Positions 13,909 through 19,489 of a stretch of 19,489 bases of DNA are shown one piece after another. The notes beneath the pieces are model-generated. The model saw only the letters and a program-made list of their open reading frames with translations, was not told where the DNA came from and made no database searches. This DNA comes from Chloroflexota bacterium. GTDB taxonomy: Bacteria > Chloroflexota > Limnocylindria > Limnocylindrales > CSP1-4. Both the position numbers and the translations under genes were made by a program. How positions within the stretch are numbered: position 1 is the first letter of the stretch; each line of letters begins with the position of its first letter. The stretch covers positions 1 to 19,489 of the forward strand of contig JAJYJR010000036.1 in assembly GCA_021789355.1 (NCBI GenBank), written 5' to 3'.

Positions 13909-14298
13909 ATGACCACTTCCACTGCCGAGCGGTCGGTCACCGCACAGTCCGTGGACTCGAAGGTCCCCACGCGGGTCACCCCGCTCGTCGCGGCCGCCTA
14001 CGTGGGCTCGCTCACCGGCATCTGGGCGGAGGCGCTCTTCCGCCTCGTCTTCACCTGGTTCCCCAACGTCCCCAACTCGTACAACCTGTGGCCCAACACG
14101 GCGGGCGGCCGCGACGGCGACATCGCCGCCATGTGGGTCTCGATGCTCGTGCTGGTCGGGCTCTCGTTCCTGCTCGCCCGCTATCTCTTCCGGAGCCGCA
14201 CCTCGGTCGGCCTCCTGCGAACCTGGACGATCATCCTGATCGTGTCGGTGATCATTGCCCCGCTCATCGGCGAGATCGGCACGCCCATCGGGATCTAG
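13909..14298 (+). CDS. Three-TM membrane protein, unknown family
   Basis: AGGAGG (13895-13900) eight bases upstream supports the ATG at 13909 (MTTSTAERSVTAQ), giving 129 residues. An in-frame ATG at 13876 overlapping the previous stop would add 11 residues and is a real alternative. TM segments are near 24-44 (PLVAAAYVGSLTGIWAEALF), 75-95 (DIAAMWVSMLVLVGLSFLLA) and 104-126 (WTIILIVSVIIAPLIGEIGT). The loop between TM1 and TM2 is aromatic (FTWFPNVPNSYNLWPNTAGG). No catalytic motif is seen. Tight spacing with the upstream four-TM gene and the downstream hemerythrin-like gene (10 bases) suggests one transcript, and the two membrane proteins may form a complex. Confidence 0.75.
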   Translation: MTTSTAERSVTAQSVDSKVPTRVTPLVAAAYVGSLTGIWAEALFRLVFTWFPNVPNSYNLWPNTAGGRDGDIAAMWVSMLVLVGLSFLLARYLFRSRTSVGLLRTWTIILIVSVIIAPLIGEIGTPIGI

Positions 14299-14308
14299 GA
14301 GCACGCTG

Positions 14309-14869
14309 ATGCCCTGGCCCGGACCGCGCGCGGGGCCCGTCGCGGCATCCCCGGCTGCCGCTCGGAACGAGACCGCGGGGCCCGCCCCGCCGGGGGCGCG
14401 ATCCGTCTCCGATCTCTATGCCGCTGAGGCGCGGGCACTGGAACCGACCCTCGCCAGCCTCGAGGCCGCGACCACCCTGGTCGGCCACCTCGGGGCGCCC
14501 GAGCTGGCGGACACGCTCGGCGCCCTCTGCGCGGCCGTCGGGGTCGCCCTCACCTCGCACCTCGCGCGGACCGAGGCGCAGTCCTATCCGGATCTCGAGC
14601 GGGACCCACGGACCGGCGGGGCCACCGCCGTCCTGCGGTGGCAGCACGCGCGTCTGAGAACGGCCATCGTCCGCCTCGAGGGCGATGTCGTCGCTCTGCG
14701 GACCGGCGAGCCCACATATCGGAGGCTGGTCGATCTGCGGTGGCGCCTCTGCGGCCTGGCGGCGGAGATCGCCGCGCATCTCGACCAAGAGGCCCAGGTG
14801 GCCCGCCTGTGCAGGATGGGGTCCGAGAGCAACACCCCCGCGGCGACGCGCGACGGTGCCGAACGCTAG
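14309..14869 (+). CDS. Hemerythrin-like (HHE) helical-bundle protein
   Basis: This is a 186-residue protein; AGGAG, overlapping the previous stop codon, lies eight bases before the ATG at 14309. After a Pro/Ala-rich N-terminus (1-32) come four helices: DLYAAEARALEPTLASLEAA (36-55), LTSHLARTEAQSYPDLERD (81-99), LRWQHARLRTAIVRLEGDVV (109-128) and LRWRLCGLAAEIAAHLDQEA (143-162). The spacing of H84/E89, Q112-H113 and H157/E161 follows the hemerythrin HHE pattern (H..E, EH, H...E), with Q in place of the usual E before the third-helix His and no clear first-helix His. HHE proteins bind a di-iron centre for oxygen, NO or iron sensing; the missing ligands make binding here uncertain. It is last in the operon with two membrane proteins. 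Confidence 0.6.
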   Translation: MPWPGPRAGPVAASPAAARNETAGPAPPGARSVSDLYAAEARALEPTLASLEAATTLVGHLGAPELADTLGALCAAVGVALTSHLARTEAQSYPDLERDPRTGGATAVLRWQHARLRTAIVRLEGDVVALRTGEPTYRRLVDLRWRLCGLAAEIAAHLDQEAQVARLCRMGSESNTPAATRDGAER

Positions 14870-15064
14870 GTCCATCGGGCCCCAACCGGTCGGCACCCGG
14901 TGCCCCGGACCGCCCCGTTCTGGCAAGCCATCGCCCGTGGTCATCGACGAACGAGCGACGAGGCGCCGCTCGCGCTCCCTGCCGGCCCGCGCCCGCGGGA
15001 CGTCACGCGTTGGCCTCCGGCGAACCCCTCCGCGTGAACGCAATGTCCGCGGAGGCACGTGCGC

Positions 15065-16003
15065 TCAATGGACGACAATGTGCAGGGCTGCGTAGACGAT
15101 ACCGAGTACGACCAGCACCGTGCCCTCGACTCGTCCGACGCGGCCGCGCCACAGGAACGCCGCAGCCACCGCGGCGACGACGACGAGGGCCGGCCAGTCG
15201 AGCAGGCGAACCCGGTCCGGTACGACCACGGGCGTCAGCAGCACGATCACCCCCAGGTTGAAGAGCAGGAACCAGAGCACCGTGCCGACTGTGTTGCCCG
15301 CCGACACGTCGGCATAGCCCTCCCGGGCGGGAATCACCTGGCGGATGATCTCCTCGGCCTCGATCGCCAGCGGCGTCACCACCATCCCGATCAGCCCGGC
15401 CGACAGCCCGAGCGCCGTGATGAGCCCCTGTGCGCCCGCCGCCACGAGCTCGCCGCCCAGGGCGATCAACGCCAGCCCGACGATGGTCCAGCCCACCGCC
15501 GACCGAAGGGTGCGCCGCGCTTTCCTGGTCTCCCGGAACTCGGCATCGTCGACGAACGCGTGGTCGCGGGACATGCGCACGACGAAGGCAAGCGCGAGCC
15601 CGAACGCGCCGAGCAGGACGAGCCCTGCCCAGCGCGGCGTCTCGGCGAACGTGATCGGGAGCCCGGCGAGGAGGGCGGCACCCGGGATCAGCAGCACCAC
15701 CCCGCGCGGCACCCTCACCCGGAGAGGGGCGATCAACGCGCCCGCCCCGAGGGCCCAGCAGAGCAGGACGATCGCACCCCCGAAGGCGGTGCCGAGCGCG
15801 ACGTCGGCCGCGCCCCTGGACCCGGCAGCCAGGCCCACCGCCACGTTCTCGGCCTCCATCCCCGAGATGATCGTGCTGGCCACAAAGGGCGCCACCTGCG
15901 CCGCGTCGGCGATCCCCACCAGACCGCCCAGTAGCCGTTCGGTGGCGGCCACGACGATGACGATCCCACCGACGAACGCGACGACGGCCACGGCGATCTG
16001 CAT
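15065..16003 (-). CDS. Sodium/calcium exchanger family (CaCA) membrane protein
   Basis: This is a 312-residue protein from ATG 16003 (MQIAVAVVAFVGGIVIVVAA); the longer frame upstream is Arg/Pro-rich and rejected. About ten hydrophobic segments are arranged as two homologous halves split by a charged loop (MSRDHAFVDDAEFRETRKARR, 144-164), the CaCA plan. The first alpha repeat is VAPFVASTIISGMEAENVAVGLAAGSRGAADVALGTAFGGAI (38-79), with E50/E52/N53 as likely ion ligands. The second is TPLAIEAEEIIRQVI...AGNTVGTVLWFLLFN (210-249), with E215/E217/E218 and N237. The family swaps Ca2+ or other cations for Na+ or H+ across the inner membrane; ion choice cannot be read. It is a single gene, convergent with the 13346-14869 operon. 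Confidence 0.85.
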   Translation of the reverse strand: MQIAVAVVAFVGGIVIVVAATERLLGGLVGIADAAQVAPFVASTIISGMEAENVAVGLAAGSRGAADVALGTAFGGAIVLLCWALGAGALIAPLRVRVPRGVVLLIPGAALLAGLPITFAETPRWAGLVLLGAFGLALAFVVRMSRDHAFVDDAEFRETRKARRTLRSAVGWTIVGLALIALGGELVAAGAQGLITALGLSAGLIGMVVTPLAIEAEEIIRQVIPAREGYADVSAGNTVGTVLWFLLFNLGVIVLLTPVVVPDRVRLLDWPALVVVAAVAAAFLWRGRVGRVEGTVLVVLGIVYAALHIVVH

Positions 16004-16012
16004 CGTCAGGGT

Positions 16013-16018
16013 AATACT
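16013..16018 (-). promoter_or_regulatory. -10-like box very close to the exchanger start
   Basis: TATTAC (minus strand, 16018-16013) lies nine bases before the ATG at 16003, with no Shine-Dalgarno between. If used, the transcript would be leaderless or nearly so. No good -35 box is seen. Confidence 0.35.
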
Positions 16019-16288
16019 GGCCCGCCGGCTAGGCGCGACACGACGCGGAGGCCGCGCGGATCCGAGCCGGATGGATGATCGGTCCCCCGACGGCGCAGCT
16101 CGGCCTCGCAGCAATCGATCTCGACGTCCAATCCGGCCCTCTCTCGGCTACGGTGCCAAGCCTACGGGCTTCAGCGACGGCTCACCGCCGGGCATTCTCG
16201 GAGTCCACAGGTCGTCCGAGAAGGACCGGCCTTGCAGTGCGCTTTCGGCTCTCGGAGGATCAGCGCCGCCCTCCACGTGGCCGGCGCG

Positions 16289-17293
16289 TCAGGGCGCCAG
16301 CGAGACGGTGAACTCCCAGGGTCCTTCCACCGACCGATCGAAGGGATTGCGAAGCTCCGGCGGGAGGGCGGGACGCATGATGCGCGCGACCGACAGGGTC
16401 AGCGTCCGCGCGCCATCCGGCGGGCGCGGGACGACGACCGCGCGCGCCTCTCCACCTCCGCCATACCGTGACGGCACGACCGTCCCTACCTCGTAGGCTG
16501 TGCCCACGTCATCGGACACCGTGAGCTCGGGATCGCCGAGGTGCATCGTCTCGTCCGCCGGTCGAAACCGCAGCGAGGCGCTGAGGCCGGCTCCCCGAAC
16601 CTCCAGCGCCACCAGCTCCACCGCGACCCCGCCGGTGATGGCGGTCGCGCCGACCGCGATCACGCAGACGAGCGGGCTGCCGCCGAGCTGCGCGAGCTGT
16701 GCGCCGGTCCAGCGCTGTCGACGCATGTACGCCGCCGCGGCCGGATCGAGCTGGCTCACCGGCCAGACATGATGCTCCGCGTGGCCGAGGCGCAGGCGAT
16801 GGTGCTCATCCTCGGTCACGCGGCCGGGCGCGCCGCCCGGCTCGTCCGAGCCTGTCTCGGCGAGGAGATGGACGATCTCGTGACGCACCGTGTCAAGGGT
16901 GACCCCGAGCGACTCCAGCACGCCGGCCGCGACCCCCTCGCCCTCGCGCACCAGCCCCAGGAGCAGGTGCTGGGTGCCGATGTAGCGATGGCCCAGGCGC
17001 CGCGCCTCGTCAATGGCCAGCTCGATGACCCGCTTGGCGGCCGGGGTCAGGCCCACCTCGCCGGCCACTGGGCGATCGCCCCGCTGCATGATGAACTCGA
17101 CAGCGGTGCGCACCCTGGGCAGCTCGACTCCGAGCTCCCGCAGCACCCTGGTGGCGAGGCCGTCCTCCACGCGAAGCACGCCCAGGAGCAGGTGCTCGGT
17201 GCCGATGTAGACGTGGTTGAAGCGCTGGGCCTCGTCCTGCGCGAGCGTCAGGACTCTGCGAGCGCGGTTTGTGAACTTGTCGAAGCGATCCAT
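16289..17293 (-). CDS. Double Clp N-terminal-domain protein with unknown C-terminal domain
   Basis: This is a 334-residue protein from ATG 17293 (AGGGGTGG upstream). Residues 1-72 and 80-147 are two Clp_N repeats of the ClpC/ClpA type: FTNRARRVLTLAQDEAQRFN, then HVYIGTEHLLLGVLRVEDGL, repeated as LTPAAKRVIELAIDEARRLG, then HRYIGTQHLLLGLVREGEGV. There is no AAA+ module (no Walker A or B). Instead a His-rich linker (EDEHHRLRLGHAEHH, 161-175) leads to VSQLDPAAAAYMRRQRWTGA, a hydrophobic stretch (PLVCVIAVGATAITGG) and a beta-rich domain (218-334) with DDVGTAYEVG and the ending GPWEFTVSL. Clp_N domains normally bind substrates or adaptors for ClpC, so this may be an adaptor, decoy or anti-adaptor; that is inference. 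The gene is divergent from the EAL protein. Confidence 0.88.
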   Translation of the reverse strand: MDRFDKFTNRARRVLTLAQDEAQRFNHVYIGTEHLLLGVLRVEDGLATRVLRELGVELPRVRTAVEFIMQRGDRPVAGEVGLTPAAKRVIELAIDEARRLGHRYIGTQHLLLGLVREGEGVAAGVLESLGVTLDTVRHEIVHLLAETGSDEPGGAPGRVTEDEHHRLRLGHAEHHVWPVSQLDPAAAAYMRRQRWTGAQLAQLGGSPLVCVIAVGATAITGGVAVELVALEVRGAGLSASLRFRPADETMHLGDPELTVSDDVGTAYEVGTVVPSRYGGGGEARAVVVPRPPDGARTLTLSVARIMRPALPPELRNPFDRSVEGPWEFTVSLAP

Positions 17294-17586
17294 TCCACCC
17301 CTGAGCCCGGGTCCGCGTCACCCTCCGAGCGCCTCTGATTCTCGCACGCGGCACCGACGCCAAGGGCGGAAGTTGCTCGAAACGGGGGGCGGAGACAGGC
17401 GCGAGTGACGACGCGGCGTTCGTCCTGGAGGTGCTCGCGGCAGACCGGGACGGGGTCCGGCGATCCCAGCTCCAGGGCGGCAGACTGTGGACTGCCCGGT
17501 GCACATTCCCAGCGAGCACCCCTCTGGTATCGTCCCGGCAGTTGGCCAGGACGCCAGGCACCGACCGGCGGGGGGAGCCGATCCGC

Positions 17587-19489
17587 GTGGGACCAGGACG
17601 ACAGGTCACCCGAGAGCCATCGCCAGCGCGACTGGTCCTCTTCTATGCAGTCGCGGCGGTCCTCTGGATCGGCGTCTTGAATCCGGTCATCAGCGGTGCG
17701 GCCCGCCAGGTCGACATGCCCGACCTGGCCTTCGTGGCCGTCACCTCGATCCTGCTCTATGGGCTCCTATGGCAGCGCGCCCGTGCCCTGGCGCGCACGG
17801 AGACGGAGCGGGATCGCCTCGCCACCGTCGTCGCGCAGGCCTCCGACGCCGTCCTGATCACCGAACCCGATGGGACGATCGTGTATCTGAACGCGGCCTT
17901 CGAGCGCCTCTCCGGATACCCCGCCAGCGAGATCCTGGGTCAGAACCCCCGCATCTTGAAGAGCGGCGTGCAGTCCGACGCCTTCTACCGCGAGATGTGG
18001 GCCACGCTCGTCGCCGGCGGGGCCTGGCGCGGGTCGCTCGCCAACCGGCGCAAGGACGGCACGCTGTTCAAGGAAGAGGTGGTCATCAGCCCGATCCGCG
18101 ACGCGGCGGGCCAGATCATCCACTACGCGGCGGCCAAACGCGACGTGACCGCTGAGCGGGCCGCCGCCGAGGCGCTCGGGCACGCCAGACGCGGGCGCGC
18201 CGAGATCAGCGCCGCCCTCCGCCGGCTGCGCCAGGCCGAGACCGTGGAGGCCACGGCCGAACTCGTGTGCGCCGAGATCGTCGCGCTCCCGGGGCTCGAC
18301 AGCACCGCCCTGGTGGCGTTCGAGGCGGACGGGACCGCCCGGATCCTGGCCGTCGCCCCTGCGGAGGGGGTGACCGAGGGCGCGACGCTCCCGGCCGGAG
18401 CGGCCCGCCGGCTGGCCCACCGGGCGGCGGGGGGACCCTGGATCGAGGAGCGGCTCACGGGCCGGCGATCGAGGGGACTCGCGAGGGGGCCCGGGACGGA
18501 GATCCAGGCGTTCGTCCCGGTGACGACGGCGGGGCGGGTGGAGGGCCTGCTCATCGCCGGCACGGCCGACCCCGGCGGTCGGGCGCTCCTCGCCGAGCGA
18601 CTCGCGACGCTGGGTGACCTCGCCGCCCTGGCGGCGAGCGTGCTGGGCCCGGGGCTCGCGGCCCGGCGGGCGGCGTCCGCGGCGGCCGGCGCGATCCGCG
18701 CGACGATCGCGGCGCGCGCCTTCGCGCCGGTCTTCCAGCCCATCGTCGCGCTCGCGGGTGGCGCCGTGGTGGGCTACGAGGCGCTCACCCGGTTCGCCGA
18801 TGGCACCCCGCCCGATGCGATGTTCGCCGCCGCCGAGGCGGCCGGGTTGGGCCTCGAGCTCGAGGCGGCCACCCTCGCGGCGGCGCTGGAGGCCGCCGCG
18901 GCGCTGCCGGCGGGCCCCTGGCTCGAGCTCAACGCCTCCCCCTCCTTCGTCCTGGCGGGTGAACCGCTCGCCGGGTTGCTCGGGCGGGTCGGCCGCCCGG
19001 TCGTGCTGGAGCTCACCGAGCACGATGTCGTGGCGGACTACGCCGCTCTGCGCGGCGCGATCGGGCGCCTGGGGCCCGAGGTGCGCTTCGCCGTCGACGA
19101 CGCCGGCGCCGGGTACGCCAGCCTGCGCCACATCCTGGAGCTCTCACCCCACATCGTGAAGCTCGACCGGGCGCTGGTGGGGGGCATCGACATGGACCTC
19201 GCCCGCCAGGCCCTCGTGGTCGGCATGGGGCACTTCGCGACCGCCACGGGCTGCACGCTCCTCGCGGAGGGCGTGGAGACCGCTGCCGAAGCCCGCCTGG
19301 TCGCCGCGCTCGGGGTGCCCCTCGGGCAGGGCTACTGGTTCGCCCGACCCGGGCCCGCGGCGGAGGTCGTGGCACTGGGCACCCGCCTCCCGGTGCCCTC
19401 GCGCGACGCGGCAATACGGCCCGGGCCCCGCGCCGTGCCCGCCGCATCCGGGCGGCCAGGTGCCCCCCGCGGGGGGGGGGGGGGGGGGG
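17587..19489 (+). CDS. Membrane PAS-GAF-like-EAL cyclic-di-GMP phosphodiesterase, 3' end missing
   Basis: The frame is open from GTG 17587 to the right edge (634 codons, no stop). GGGGGGAG lies about ten bases before the GTG; TTG 17542 is an alternative start. Two TM segments (LVLFYAVAAVLWIGVLNPVI; LAFVAVTSILLYGLLW) lie in the first 62 residues. A PAS domain (about 77-195) follows: QASDAVLITEPDGTIVYLNA, then LKSGVQSDAFYREMWATLVA, then AKRDVTAERAAAE. Next comes a GAF-like region (about 215-350), then an EAL domain (about 380-595): YEALTRF (E398-A399-L400), LELNAS, LELTEHD, FAVDDAGAGYASL (D504-D505), VKLDRAL, AEGVET and QGYWFARP. All catalytic metal and base residues are visible and there is no GGDEF domain, so it should hydrolyse c-di-GMP. 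The end is low-complexity and runs into poly-G. Confidence 0.93.
   Translation, partial: MGPGRQVTREPSPARLVLFYAVAAVLWIGVLNPVISGAARQVDMPDLAFVAVTSILLYGLLWQRARALARTETERDRLATVVAQASDAVLITEPDGTIVYLNAAFERLSGYPASEILGQNPRILKSGVQSDAFYREMWATLVAGGAWRGSLANRRKDGTLFKEEVVISPIRDAAGQIIHYAAAKRDVTAERAAAEALGHARRGRAEISAALRRLRQAETVEATAELVCAEIVALPGLDSTALVAFEADGTARILAVAPAEGVTEGATLPAGAARRLAHRAAGGPWIEERLTGRRSRGLARGPGTEIQAFVPVTTAGRVEGLLIAGTADPGGRALLAERLATLGDLAALAASVLGPGLAARRAASAAAGAIRATIAARAFAPVFQPIVALAGGAVVGYEALTRFADGTPPDAMFAAAEAAGLGLELEAATLAAALEAAAALPAGPWLELNASPSFVLAGEPLAGLLGRVGRPVVLELTEHDVVADYAALRGAIGRLGPEVRFAVDDAGAGYASLRHILELSPHIVKLDRALVGGIDMDLARQALVVGMGHFATATGCTLLAEGVETAAEARLVAALGVPLGQGYWFARPGPAAEVVALGTRLPVPSRDAAIRPGPRAVPAASGRPGAPRGGGGGG
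19471..19489. other. Terminal poly-G run, probable artefact
   Basis: The window ends in 19 consecutive G residues right after normal coding sequence. Such runs are typical of two-colour sequencing chemistry or of read ends at contig termini. Residues encoded there should not be trusted. Confidence 0.8.

Noticed and set aside
14870..15064. Terminator between the convergent hemerythrin-like and exchanger genes
   Set aside because: Only a 6-bp GGCACC/GGTGCC stem with a one-base loop and no T-run was seen, too weak to call.
17767..19131. A 454-codon minus-strand open frame
   Set aside because: It is antisense to the PAS-EAL gene, which has all catalytic motifs.

Overview
This 19.5 kb window is very GC-rich, nearly all real genes have G or C at the third codon position, GTG and TTG starts are common, and genes are packed in small clusters with 4-bp ATGA overlaps. 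I see no rRNA, tRNA or CRISPR array. Gene content (PAS-EAL regulator, ClpC-like N-domain protein, NarL-type two-component pair, BldC-like regulator, ParB-methylase) and base composition suggest an uncultured high-GC bacterium, most likely Chloroflexota or a neighbouring actinobacterial-type lineage. This is an inference from composition and family feel, not a database result. The last 19 bases are pure G, which looks like a sequencing or assembly artefact at a contig end.

Layout. 1-624 (minus): a BldC/MerR-like DNA-binding protein cut by the left edge, with a good sigma70-type promoter and three 22-bp tandem repeats directly upstream. 812-2124: sparse, repeat-rich DNA with one small Cys/His-rich protein (911-1285) and a broken-looking gene (1739-2013). 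2125-4466 (minus): a translationally coupled MarR regulator and 14-TM MFS exporter, divergent from a cytidylate-kinase-like gene (4514-5197) across a 47-bp gap holding a palindrome. 5317-5991: a secreted lipoprotein. 6285-10279: a mobile-element-like block of two small minus-strand proteins, a ParB-domain DNA methyltransferase, an unknown minus-strand protein, a small zinc-binding protein and a helical protein; no integrase, portal or large terminase is visible. 10457-10779: a small gene split by one frameshift. 11043-13153 (minus): a NarL/LuxR response regulator and its histidine kinase. 13346-14869 (plus): a divergent operon of two small histidine- or aromatic-rich membrane proteins and a hemerythrin-like protein. 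15065-16003 (minus): a CaCA-type cation exchanger. 16289-17293 (minus): two Clp N-terminal domains joined to an unfamiliar C-terminal domain. 17587-19489 (plus): a membrane-anchored PAS-GAF-like-EAL cyclic-di-GMP phosphodiesterase cut by the right edge.

How they may work together. The MarR protein probably controls its own exporter and perhaps the kinase-like gene. The response regulator/kinase pair probably responds to a membrane or redox signal and may control the divergent membrane/hemerythrin operon through the interlocking inverted repeats between them. A repeated theme is tandem duplication with a 21-bp period (or 22 and 42 bp), found at six unrelated loci in both coding and intergenic DNA. 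The least explained pieces are the divergent two-component/membrane/hemerythrin locus, the Clp_N fusion, and the repeat array at the BldC-like promoter.
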